A stretch of 9,142 bases of DNA from Chloroflexota bacterium. Lineage in GTDB: Bacteria; Chloroflexota; Anaerolineae; J102. Below are positions 1 to 8,200 of this stretch, piece after piece; positions within the stretch are counted from its first letter, which is position 1, and the number at the start of each line of letters is the position of its first letter. Where the stretch lies: contig PIVW01000221.1 of assembly GCA_003353825.1 (NCBI GenBank), forward strand, positions 1 through 9,142. The letters are read 5' to 3'. The translations under genes were made by a program, and so were the position numbers. Under the pieces are notes generated by a model. That model made no database searches, was not told where the DNA came from, and saw only the letters and a list, made by a program, of their open reading frames with translations.

Positions 1-71
1 TTCGCGTGACGATCACGAATTTCAGTCGATGATGCCCCCACACCTAGTGGCTGGTTGTGTTAAACGTCTAG

Positions 72-191
72 ATATCGTGCGAGGAAAATCCGCATCACGC
101 GAAATCCCAGAGAACCAAAAAACAGCAAGGCTTGAGCCAGAGGGATGCCATGCAGGCGTATATTGATCTTGTAGCTAAACTGAAGGCTTGA
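72..191 (+). pseudogene. Decayed 3' end of an acyl-CoA-binding protein (ACBP) gene
   Basis: The last codons before the TGA at 189-191 read DAMQAYIDLVAKLKA, preceded by KKQQGLSQR. This matches the C-terminal helix of the ACBP family (human ACBP: TSKEDAMKAYINKVEELKK) without a gap. ACBPs are small cytosolic proteins of about 85-90 residues that bind long-chain acyl-CoA esters. The frame is closed by an in-frame TAG at 69-71, so at most 39 residues are open, and there is no plausible start. The conserved KWDAW-type segment that should come just before is not recognisable (it reads KSQRT here). The neighbouring frame, about positions 50-90, gives GCVKRLDIVRGK, loosely like the GDV..RPGMLDIVGRAK segment of the family, which would fit a frameshift. 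The C-terminal match is strong by eye; the decay interpretation is inference. A sequencing error or chance resemblance remains possible. Confidence 0.45.
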
Positions 192-210
192 GTTCAGAAG
201 TGGTCGATTT

Positions 211-238
211 TTCCCAAATTTATCCCAAATATCCCAAG
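211..238 (+). repeat. TATCCCAA repeat cluster 1 (three units)
   Basis: Three units run in the same direction: TTCCCAA at 211, TATCCCAA at 221 and TATCCCAA at 230. The CCC cores are 11 and 9 bp apart, so they lie on roughly one face of the helix. The 28-bp block matches 635-662 at 24 of 28 positions with the same 11/9 spacing, so it is a dispersed repeat and not a chance motif. Function unknown. Confidence 0.7.
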
Positions 239-343
239 CTATCGTCAGTTTCTCGCCCTGATCGTCTGCACACGAACAACGATGAAAGTGGTTTGAAAAC
301 TATCAGTCCTTAGTTGGAATTACTTTCGGAACGGCAGACAACA

Positions 344-452
344 CTTTTGATTTTGGATTTTTGCACTTTGCCTTTTGATTTTCACAGCAGGTATTTTCAA
401 AACAGAGGGCACATTTTCCTTATGCAGTTTGCTTTTTTGCCTTTTGATTTTC
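344..452 (+). repeat. CTTTTGATTTT direct repeats
   Basis: The 11-bp sequence CTTTTGATTTT occurs at 344-354, 372-382 and 441-451. The last two are part of a longer exact 17-bp repeat, TTTGCCTTTTGATTTTC, at 367-383 and 436-452. The region is T-rich on the plus strand. In one frame the repeats encode LPFDF twice, but nothing suggests the frame is translated. Probably an intergenic repeat family or a decayed duplication. Confidence 0.6.
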
Positions 453-465
453 GAGACAGAACAAA

Positions 466-502
466 CTTATCCCAAATCATATCCCAAATCACTTGGGATA
501 AG
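466..502. repeat. TATCCCAA repeat cluster 2 with inverted copy
   Basis: Two direct units (468-475 and 480-487, 12 bp apart) are followed by an inverted unit at 493-500. The outer arms CTTATCCCAA (466-475) and TTGGGATAAG (493-502) form a perfect 10-bp inverted repeat with a 17-nt loop. The middle copy could instead pair with the right arm as an 8-bp stem with a 5-nt loop. Either fold is possible in DNA or RNA. No T-tract follows in either direction, so a classical terminator is not supported. Confidence 0.7.
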
Positions 503-633
503 TTGGCTTTGTCCCTGATAGCTGTACCGGTGTCACTGCGAATGACGACCTACGGTCGGGCGATGAGACAAGCTCCAAGTCGGCACAATGCGTTCATGTA
601 AATTGGGGATCGGGACATAACCTGAAGAAGCTT

Positions 634-661
634 TATCCCAAGTTTATCCCAAATAACCCAA
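634..661 (+). repeat. TATCCCAA repeat cluster 3 (three units)
   Basis: TATCCCAA occurs at 634-641 and 645-652, followed by a one-mismatch copy TAACCCAA at 654-661. The 11 and 9 bp spacing is that of cluster 1. The cluster lies 37 bp beyond the stop codon of the minus-strand AlbA_2 gene, so it would be transcribed at the 3' end of that mRNA if transcription continues. Confidence 0.7.
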
Positions 662-698
662 CACCAACTACGTTTTCGCTTGTTCTCTGTGGTCGTCG

Positions 699-2093
699 TC
701 AGCCGCCGGTCGGTTTGCGTTTTAGAATATAATAAGTCCCACGCTTTTCGCCGATCTTGAGCAGAACGCCTTTGTCGACGAGATCGACGAGATCCAGGCG
801 CAGGGTTTCGGCGCTGACATGTGGGCAGAGATTTCGATAGTCTCTGTTGGTGATCCGACCTTTTTGTTGAACGAATTGCAATGCCTGCATTTGCCGTTCG
901 TTCATGTCGTGCTCCCACTGCGGCACAAAACCAGGCTGACCCACCTCGCGCCCTTTTCGCAAGGTGACAGAGAAGGCGTGGGGTGAGGCTTTGAATTCGG
1001 GAGGAGGGTGACCTTCTGCCACCATCACCTCGATCATCTTATCGACACCCAGCCCTAGCTCCTCGATATAACCCCACTGCATGAGTCCATTGACCAGGCG
1101 GGGATTACGACTGTAATGTTCGTCCACAATATTCTGGATGGTGATGTAACCGGGCAAACCACCTGGTGAGGTCACTTCCAAGCGATCTCTGAACATCAGC
1201 ACTTCGATGCGGCGCCCGCTAATACGATAGTCGCGATGGGCGGCGGCATTGACCAGCGCCTCGCGCACGGCAACAGCAGGATATTCGGTCTCCTGCTCAC
1301 GCACCAGGCCCCGAACCACCGATTGCTTCGACATCTCTTCCCAGACAACGCGCCAGGCACGTTCGATCACACGCGCCAGGGGCCCGGTAATATCTTCACG
1401 ACGGCCATAGCCGATCTGCCCATGCTCACCCCGGCGATCACTGCCTGCAAATTTCACAAAAGTAAGTCCGCACTGAGGCAGAAAGATCTGAGGTTCATCA
1501 CCAAAAAGCACCATACCCAAGGCCGTAGCCGTGCCACTGGCTGTAAGCGCGCCCATCTGTTGCAGGAGCGTTGAAGTTGAACCGACCAGCGCCCGCGGCG
1601 AGCGTTCTCGCCGGCGCTCAAAGTACTCTGCGACCACTTCAGAGTCGAAGTCGTCGAAGCTGGTACCAGGCACTTCCTCTAACTCGAAGGTACCGCTGCT
1701 ACGGCCAGAGGCGGCGATAGTGAGAGCAGGGCCGCTGAGGACTTGATTCTCGCTGCCGCGCCGGGCCAACACCCGCCCATCGGCCAGCGAATGCAGGTCG
1801 CTACTACGAGGCACATTGAAAACCAACACCGTGCCCTGGGGCAACTCGTAGGGTTCGACTTCAAGTAACAGGGGTGGACGCACATCGACCATGGCCAAAC
1901 GAACCATTTCATCGGCGTCTTCCGCCTGAAGACCAGCCATCACACGGCCATTGGCGTTAGCTCCAACGACAATCTGCCCCCCTTCGCTATTGGCAAAGGC
2001 GACAGCAGTCTCTACAATGACCCGGGGCTCAAGCTCAGGAGAAAACTCGAGTTGCAGACCAGGATGGTCTTTGAAGAGATGGCTGATGCTCAT
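699..2093 (-). CDS. AlbA_2 / RecG-like ATPase-domain protein with C-terminal winged helix
   Basis: This 464-residue protein resembles the family often annotated as putative transcriptional regulator, ATP-dependent DNA helicase RecG-related or divergent AAA-4/AlbA_2 protein. It lacks helicase motifs and should not be called RecG. Residues about 12-120 form the AlbA_2 (Schlafen AlbA_2-like) domain, with the signature AFANSEGGQIVVGAN at 32-46. Residues about 275-360 match the GHKL-like C-terminal ATPase region (HATPase_c_4), with REALVNAAAHRDY at 278-290, the SPGGLPGYIT turn at 309-318 and GLGVDKMI at 347-354. Residues about 397-457 look like a winged helix (NERQMQAL... SAETLRLDLVDLVDKGVL). The usual Lys in the family's LEFK motif is absent (LEFS at 15-18). 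The ATG lies only 8 bp after the gyrA stop, without a clear Shine-Dalgarno sequence, suggesting expression by read-through or translational coupling from gyrA. A role in DNA binding and regulation is likely from the domains; target unknown. Confidence 0.85.
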   Translation of the reverse strand: MSISHLFKDHPGLQLEFSPELEPRVIVETAVAFANSEGGQIVVGANANGRVMAGLQAEDADEMVRLAMVDVRPPLLLEVEPYELPQGTVLVFNVPRSSDLHSLADGRVLARRGSENQVLSGPALTIAASGRSSGTFELEEVPGTSFDDFDSEVVAEYFERRRERSPRALVGSTSTLLQQMGALTASGTATALGMVLFGDEPQIFLPQCGLTFVKFAGSDRRGEHGQIGYGRREDITGPLARVIERAWRVVWEEMSKQSVVRGLVREQETEYPAVAVREALVNAAAHRDYRISGRRIEVLMFRDRLEVTSPGGLPGYITIQNIVDEHYSRNPRLVNGLMQWGYIEELGLGVDKMIEVMVAEGHPPPEFKASPHAFSVTLRKGREVGQPGFVPQWEHDMNERQMQALQFVQQKGRITNRDYRNLCPHVSAETLRLDLVDLVDKGVLLKIGEKRGTYYILKRKPTGG

Positions 2094-2101
2094 GGTAGCG
2101 T

Positions 2102-4720
2102 TTACAGAGTAGTTGCGGCGGGAGGTTCCACCACATCGGCGACAGATTCAACAGGCGCTTCAATGTCAGATAAGTCACCATTTTGGGGCTCAACCTGTTC
2201 TTCTTCCTCTTCGGTCTTGATATCGACCACACGGGCAGCCGATACAAGAGCGTCACCAGGTTGCAAACGCACACAACGCACGCCGCGTGTACTCCGACCC
2301 AACAGGTTGATATCATCGACTCGCGTACGCATGGCAACACCGTTTAGCGTCATAAAGGTAACATCATCGCTTGACAGTACAGAACGCGCGACAACGATAG
2401 GGCCGGTTTCTTCAAGACGCGAATTGTCGGTAATCCAAACACCTTGGGTGTACCGCCCTTTGACCGGCAGATCACTCACTTCAACCCGTTTACCCCACCC
2501 CTTTTCGGTGACGACGAGCAATTCTTCATCACCACTGACTGCTGCCATGCCGGCCACCGTATCATTGTCGAGCAGACGAATGCCCATGACACCGGCAGCG
2601 GTGCGGCCCATGGGGCGGAGCGCGTCTTCATGGAAGCGCAGTGCCTTCCCTCTAGCTGTGACGATGACGATATCCTGAGTTCCGGTTGTCAGTTTCACCC
2701 GTACCAACTCATCATCCGGGGCAAGATTGACGGCGATGATACCTGATGGACGTACACGTTCGAACTCACTCAGGGGCATGCGTTTGACCTTACCCCGCTT
2801 GCTGCACAGCACGATATATTCGGAATCACCGAAATCTTCCACTGGTATCAGGGCGGTGACGACCTCCCGTGGCTGCAAATTCAACACATTATTGATATTG
2901 GCGCCTTTGGCGGTGCGGCTGCCCTCAGGGAGATTATAAGCCCGCTCCGAGTAAACACGGCCGCTGTTGGTAAAGAAAAGCACATGGTCGAGTGTGCGAG
3001 CAAAGACCGCCTTGACAACCGCGTCTTCTGATTTCGTTTGAATGCCGCGTACTCCCACCCCGCCCCGCCCTTGTGCGCGAAAGACCTTGGAATCGGTGTG
3101 CTTGATGTAGTTGCTCTCGGTGAGCGTAATAATCACGCCCCGCTGGGTGACAAGATCTTCTTCGCGGAAATCGCCACCGCCAAAGGGGTTGATCTCTGTA
3201 CGCCGTTCATCCGCGTATTTCTCTTTTACCTCAAGGATGTCCTCTCTGACCAATGCCAGGATCTTAGCAGGGTGTTCGAGCAAGTCGCGCAGGTAGTTGA
3301 TTCGAACCATGAGTCCGTCGTATTCATCTTCGATCTTCTGCCGTTCCAGGGCAGCGAGGCGACGAAGCTGCATGTCGAGAATCGCCTGCGCCTGAATCTC
3401 TGAGAGTGCAAAGCGTTCTATCAAGGCGGCGCGAGCATTATCTACCGTGTCACTCTGGCGGATGGTGGCAATCACTTCATCCAGGAATTCCAAGGCAATA
3501 CGTAATCCCTCGAGGATGTGGGCGCGATGTTCGGCTTGGGCCAGTTCCCATTGTGTGCGGCGGGTGATCACCTCGACCCGATGCTCAACGTACACTTGCA
3601 ACGAGCGTTTGAGTGTCAACAAACGAGGCTGGTTTTCGACCAGTGCCAGATTGATAACACCAAATGTGGTTTGGAGAGGGGTGTATTTGAAGAGTTTGTT
3701 CAGCTCCTTCTTGGGTGCAGCCCCCCGTTTTAGCTCGATCACAATGCGCATCCCTTTCCGGTCGGACTCATCGCGAAGGTCGGAGATAGAGGTCATACGG
3801 TCGGAGCGGGCGAGATCGGCAATACGCTCGATCAATGTCGTTTTATTGAGTTGGTAGGGAATTTCTGTGACGATAATGCGGAACCGATCCCCCCTCATCT
3901 CCTGGATTTCAGTCTTGGCTCGCACGATCAACCGGCCTCGACCGGTACCGTAGGCCTGCTTGATCCCATCCATCCCCATGATGATGCCGCCTGTGGGGAA
4001 ATCAGGCCCTTGCACAAACTGCATCAGAGCTTCGATTGTCACTTCACTGGGGTCTTCCCAGTGGTCGATGATGTAGGCGATGGCGTCTGCGATTTCGCTG
4101 AGATTGTGAGGGGGCACGTTGGTTGCCATGCCTACAGCAATACCACTAGCGCCATTGAGAAGAAGATTGGGCAAGCGAGCGGGGAGAACGTTGGGCTCTT
4201 GCAGAGAATCGTCGAAATTGGCACTCCATTCGACCGTATCTTTGTCGATATCTTCTAGCAGTTCACCGGCAATGCGTTCCAGACGCGCTTCCGTGTAACG
4301 CATCGCCGCCGGCCTATCGCCGTCAACCGAGCCAAAATTACCCTGGCCATCGACCAAAGGATAACGCAGGCTGAAATCTTGCGCCATACGAGCCATGGCA
4401 TCGTAGACCGCCGTATCGCCATGCGGATGGTATTTACCCAACACTTCTCCAACAATGCGGGCGCTCTTGCGGTGTGAGCGGTTGTAGTGCAGGCCCATAT
4501 CATACATCACGTAGAGGATACGGCGATGCACCGGCTTTAACCCATCTCGGGCGTCGGGCAGCGCCCGCGAGACGATCACGCTCATGGCGTAGTCGAGATA
4601 AGAGACCCGCATCTCCCTTTCGAGGTTTATAGGTTGTACGCGACCTGGATTCAAGCTATCCCAGTCCTCGCTGTCATTTGTCTCGTCGAATTCAGAATCG
4701 TGGCTTCGATCTTCCACCAT
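2102..4720 (-). CDS. gyrA: DNA gyrase subunit A
   Basis: GyrA is the breakage-reunion subunit of the cytoplasmic A2B2 gyrase, which introduces negative supercoils using ATP hydrolysed by GyrB. From the ATG at 4720 the protein has 872 residues, a normal length. The winged-helix and tower core starts near residue 33 ([20 protein letters not shown]). The catalytic tyrosine is Tyr142 in [10 protein letters not shown]. The quinolone-determining region reads [10 protein letters not shown], with Thr103 and Asp107 at the sites of E. coli Ser83 and Asp87. The C-terminal pinwheel, from about residue 522, shows six blade-like repeats. The GyrA box is QGRGGVG at 550-556 (consensus QRRGGKG), which supports GyrA over ParC. 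The last 40 residues form an acidic tail with a run of five Glu. An upstream in-frame TTG at 4744 would add 8 residues; ATG is preferred because the -10 promoter near 4770 then leaves a leader of about 40 nt with a GGAG 14 nt upstream. gyrB is not in the window. Confidence 0.97.
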   Translation of the reverse strand: MVEDRSHDSEFDETNDSEDWDSLNPGRVQPINLEREMRVSYLDYAMSVIVSRALPDARDGLKPVHRRILYVMYDMGLHYNRSHRKSARIVGEVLGKYHPHGDTAVYDAMARMAQDFSLRYPLVDGQGNFGSVDGDRPAAMRYTEARLERIAGELLEDIDKDTVEWSANFDDSLQEPNVLPARLPNLLLNGASGIAVGMATNVPPHNLSEIADAIAYIIDHWEDPSEVTIEALMQFVQGPDFPTGGIIMGMDGIKQAYGTGRGRLIVRAKTEIQEMRGDRFRIIVTEIPYQLNKTTLIERIADLARSDRMTSISDLRDESDRKGMRIVIELKRGAAPKKELNKLFKYTPLQTTFGVINLALVENQPRLLTLKRSLQVYVEHRVEVITRRTQWELAQAEHRAHILEGLRIALEFLDEVIATIRQSDTVDNARAALIERFALSEIQAQAILDMQLRRLAALERQKIEDEYDGLMVRINYLRDLLEHPAKILALVREDILEVKEKYADERRTEINPFGGGDFREEDLVTQRGVIITLTESNYIKHTDSKVFRAQGRGGVGVRGIQTKSEDAVVKAVFARTLDHVLFFTNSGRVYSERAYNLPEGSRTAKGANINNVLNLQPREVVTALIPVEDFGDSEYIVLCSKRGKVKRMPLSEFERVRPSGIIAVNLAPDDELVRVKLTTGTQDIVIVTARGKALRFHEDALRPMGRTAAGVMGIRLLDNDTVAGMAAVSGDEELLVVTEKGWGKRVEVSDLPVKGRYTQGVWITDNSRLEETGPIVVARSVLSSDDVTFMTLNGVAMRTRVDDINLLGRSTRGVRCVRLQPGDALVSAARVVDIKTEEEEEQVEPQNGDLSDIEAPVESVADVVEPPAATTL

Positions 4721-4766
4721 AGGCTGTATTCTTACTCCATACAATAGATGTGTTTACTAACGTATT

Positions 4767-4775
4767 ATTATACCA
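4767..4775 (-). promoter_or_regulatory. Extended -10 promoter for gyrA
   Basis: Read on the minus strand, TGGTATAAT is a perfect TATAAT with a TG-n extension. A convincing -35 at 16-18 bp is lacking, as is common for extended -10 promoters. Transcription would start near 4760, about 40 nt before the ATG at 4720. Confidence 0.65.
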
Positions 4776-5033
4776 TTTTCGTACCAATTACACCACGTCT
4801 GTGTAGCTGTTTCGGCGTGATTCGCCTTCGTGTTAATTCCCACTTACATGGGCCTAGCTGTCGGCCCCAGATTCCCGACCTCCCATACTCTCAAGAAATA
4901 ATACAGCCATCAGGGTTGAACCAGTTTCCATATCATCCCGTTGCTTTATCTATGGTAACCGCAAACAGACCTGATTCCCTTCAAATAGCGTGCAAGCTTA
5001 CATCGAAAAGACCACATCCTCTAAATATGCATA

Positions 5034-5062
5034 TTGCAAATGTTTAATTATTCTGATACAAT
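5034..5062 (+). promoter_or_regulatory. Sigma-70-like promoter of the GEVED gene
   Basis: TTGCAA at 5034-5039 and TACAAT at 5057-5062 are separated by the ideal 17 bp, and the -10 is preceded by TG-n (5054-5056). Transcription would start near 5069, giving a leader of about 160 nt. Identified by eye only. Confidence 0.55.
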
Positions 5063-5074
5063 AACGAAACGATA

Positions 5075-5098
5075 TTCTCCCCATTTTTGGGGACAGAA
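5075..5098 (+). promoter_or_regulatory. Small hairpin at the start of the leader
   Basis: CCCCA and TGGGG (5079-5083 and 5088-5092) pair around a TTTT loop. The flanking TTCT and AGAA extend the stem after a two-base bulge. It would lie within the first 30 nt of the predicted transcript, where it could protect the 5' end or attenuate; no T-tract follows, so termination is unlikely. Confidence 0.4.
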
Positions 5099-5214
5099 CG
5101 CTTGTATCTGTTGGGTTATACAGAATCGATGGTGAACAAGGCAACATCTCACGTTTCGGGGTGAACCATCAGCAGGCTCCTCTGTCCCGCTTAAACGCCA
5201 TCACACACACCTCT

Positions 5215-5219
5215 GGAGG
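5215..5219 (+). promoter_or_regulatory. Shine-Dalgarno sequence that fixes the GEVED gene start
   Basis: GGAGG is followed by a 10-nt spacer and ATG at 5230. This favours ATG 5230 over the in-frame GTG at 5161, which has no ribosome binding site and would put 23 residues ahead of the signal peptide. The ATG at 5223 is out of frame. Confidence 0.75.
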
Positions 5220-5229
5220 TATATGGCAC

Positions 5230-8200
5230 ATGAGCGGACGCAAATCACTGAAATACATCTTAGGACTGGCAATCGTGTCAGGGCTCTTATTGCTCTTGGC
5301 CCTGACGGGGCTGGCGTCGCCAGGTGATACAGAAACGTCATTGGCGCCTCAATTTACGCCAATGCCGGTACTGAATCATTTATTCTTGCCTGTTGCGGGG
5401 AATGTGGTGATCGTCAAGATACCCAGGGCGGATTTGGGCGATGCACCCGATTCGACTAACAATTTCAATGTAAGTATGACTGCCTATCCCAAGGGAGGGC
5501 CTGCAGGCACTCTGGCCCGTTATCCTACGGTGTACAAGACTGGATCACCACCTTACGGGCCCATACACCGCAACAACTTGGTCAGATACTATTTGGGCTC
5601 TGCTTACACCCGTGAACATGAAGCGGATGTCGGTAGCGACCAAGATTCGACCAATAACATTATCCCCAACCAAGATCGGCCCGATCTGGATGGAGCAGAT
5701 GATGGGGTCAATCCCCAGCCAAATCTTCAACCTTGCCAGCCAACCAATCTGACATTTACGGTTACGGTGCCGATCGGGGCTCCCACCAGTGACGCCTACG
5801 TCAATCTCTGGTTTGATTACGACCGTAGCGGAAACTGGGGGCAACAAAATCAGTGTGCGACCGGACCCGCTCACGAATGGGCTGTGCAGAACCAGCTTAT
5901 CGTTCTGCCCACACCGGGAACGCATACATTCTCGACCACAACATTCCTGCCGTTCAGCCCCACCCCTCCCCTTGACGAATGCATGTGGTGGCGGATCAGC
6001 CTCAGCGATTCACCGGCAGCCAGCGCAGATGGTAGCGGACCAGCCAATGGCTGGAATCATGGTGAAACAGAAGACTATTATTCCTGCCCTGATACCCACC
6101 AAGAACCTCAACCCGACCTCGGTGATGCGCCCGACAGTACGAACAGCCACGGCGTACCCATGATAGCTTATCCTGCCGGTGGTGCTGTGGGCGTAGCCGC
6201 GCGTTACCCCACGGTCTTCAACATGGGCTCACCCGCTCACGGCCCCCTGCACCACAATCAGGTCTTGTACTACCACCTGGGGCCCGCGATCACCGTCGAG
6301 CGTGAAGCCGATATCGGCCCAGATGCCGATATCATCAACAACATTATCCCAGGGGCTAATTCGCCAGATCTCGACCGTGCAGATGATGGCACCAACCCCA
6401 ATCCTGTGCTCAACCACTGTCAGCAGACGCTGATCACTTACACTGTCAATGTACCGGCCGGCGCCCCTGCAACCAAACCTTATTTCAACGCCTGGTTTGA
6501 TTGGGATCGCGGTGGTGATTGGGGACAACAGTTCGATTGTCCCGGTGCGATAGTCGACGAGTGGGCCGTTCAGAATCAACAGATCAGCCTCACCGCACCA
6601 GGTCTTTTTACATTCACGACACCGGCATTCCTGGCATATGATAACGGGCATGAGAAATGCATTTGGTGGCGGATATCATTGACTGACACCAAGGCAACTT
6701 CAGCTGACGGCAGCGGCCCTTCTAGCGGTTATAAACTGGGTGAAACCGAGGATTATTACACCTGTCCTACAGATGTGACACCGACCCCCACCAAACCAGC
6801 TACAGCCACGCACACACCAACGCCAAAACCTACTGATACGCCGACGCCAACGCTAACACCAACCCCATCAGACATCGACGTTCATCACGATCTGGGTGAC
6901 GCCCCTGATAGCAGCAATAACTTTGGTGTGGGCATGACAGCCTACCCCGGACCGATCTTCGCTCGCTACCCAACAGTATACGGCACCGGCTCGCCCCCCT
7001 ATGGACCTCTCCATGTCAATCAGAAACTGGAATACCACCTGGGCCCGGGCATAACCTATGAAGTCGAGGCAGATATTGGGTCAGACGCAGATATCGTCAA
7101 CAACATCGACCCGCCCAACGACATCCCCGATCAGGATTTGCGAGATGACGGCATCGCTCCTAATCCCACCCTCCCACACTGTGTTTCTACCCAACTCAAA
7201 TTCACAGTGACTGTACCGATTGGCGCTGGGGCCAACCAGCCCTTTGTGAACCTCTGGTTCGACTGGAACCGTAGCGGAGATTGGGGACAGACCTTTACCT
7301 GCCAGAACGCCGATGGCACTGTCACGACGACCAGCGAATGGGCTGTACAGAATCAAGTCATCGCCTTACCCGGCCCGGGTTTCTACAACTTCACAACCAA
7401 TGCCTTCTTGCCCTACGACGGAACAAATCCAGGCTCTGATAACAAATGTCTCTGGTGGCGCATCACGCTATCGGATACGGCGGCAGCGGCGGCGGATGGT
7501 AGCGGACCCAGTTCAAGCTACAAACTAGGTGAAACTGAGGATTATTACACCTGTCCTGATGACCCCACCCCCACGCCTACACCTACGTTCACGCCAACCT
7601 ACACACCGACTTACACGCCGACTTACACACCGACTTACACACCGACCTATACGCCAACATACACGCCGACCTACACACCGACCTATACGCCAACACAAAT
7701 ACCTCCTACGCACACGCCTACGTATACGCCTACGTATACGCCGACGTACACGCCCACGTATACACCAACTTATACCAATACCCCCACGCCCACGTATACG
7801 CCAACTTATACCAACACCCCCACTGCATCTCGAACTTCCACCGTCACCACGACACCGACTGCGACCGGCACGGCTACAGCTACAGCTACAGCGACAGCGA
7901 CTTCCAGTCCAACCGGCACCTCGACGCCTACTGCGACTGCAACTGCGACGGCCACCTCTACACCAACTGCGACACCTCGTATTCCGGTTCTAACAGGCAT
8001 ATCGTCTACTTACACTGTAGATCCCACAAGCCCAGGCACTGTCTTTATAATGATTCACGTACGAGATCCCGATCTAGATGGCGTGATTCATGATATAGAG
8101 ATCATGTTTGAACTACAGGATCCCCCGTGGGACTGGGCTGAACCCATTCAGTGGCCAAAGGAATGGCAACATAAACCCATTCAAGGTGGCATTCGCTTCA

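Larger units (their letters stand above)
192..698. other. Repeat-bearing intergenic region without a convincing gene
   Basis: This 507-bp stretch separates the ACBP remnant from the stop codon of the minus-strand AlbA_2 gene. It is AT-rich, especially 300-480, and its only open frames are short, lack ribosome binding sites and are built on the repeats. It contains three clusters of an 8-bp TATCCCAA motif and three copies of CTTTTGATTTT, described separately. No Rho-independent terminator with a T-tract is seen just downstream of the minus-strand gene, so the end of the gyrA transcript is undefined by sequence. Confidence 0.7.
4721..5229. other. Divergent promoter region between gyrA and the GEVED gene
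   Basis: About 510 bp separate the two divergent coding regions. Near the left end is the gyrA promoter and leader; near the right end are a sigma-70-like promoter (5034-5062), a leader hairpin and a Shine-Dalgarno sequence for the secreted protein. The middle, about 4790-5030, shows no recognisable motif. The open frames across it are not protein-like. Confidence 0.65.

Noticed and set aside
314..601. 95-codon plus-strand open frame
   Set aside because: Composed largely of the intergenic repeats, with no ribosome binding site and no protein-like pattern.
211..661. CRISPR array
   Set aside because: Repeats are only 8-28 bp, spacers are absent or a few bases, and no cas gene is present.
550..918. 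122-codon minus-strand open frame
   Set aside because: Overlaps the 3' end of the AlbA_2 gene in another frame and runs into the TATCCCAA repeats; Arg-rich shadow composition.
699..2093. RecG helicase
   Set aside because: No Walker A or helicase motifs; similarity is only to the RecG-related C-terminal region found in AlbA_2 proteins.
4385..4440. Thr103 in GyrA as quinolone resistance mutation
   Set aside because: Thr is a natural residue at this site in several bacteria and Asp107 is unchanged, so resistance cannot be inferred.
4748..5047. 99-codon plus-strand open frame between the divergent genes
   Set aside because: Covers the gyrA promoter, has no ribosome binding site and no recognisable domain.
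5129..5164. 11-codon upstream frame whose TGA overlaps the in-frame GTG at 5161
   Set aside because: No ribosome binding site; the strong GGAGG before ATG 5230 and the signal peptide position make coupling to GTG 5161 unnecessary.
7806..8000. Minus-strand Val/Ala repeat open frame
   Set aside because: Mirror of the Thr-Ala stalk codons; an artefact of low-complexity DNA.
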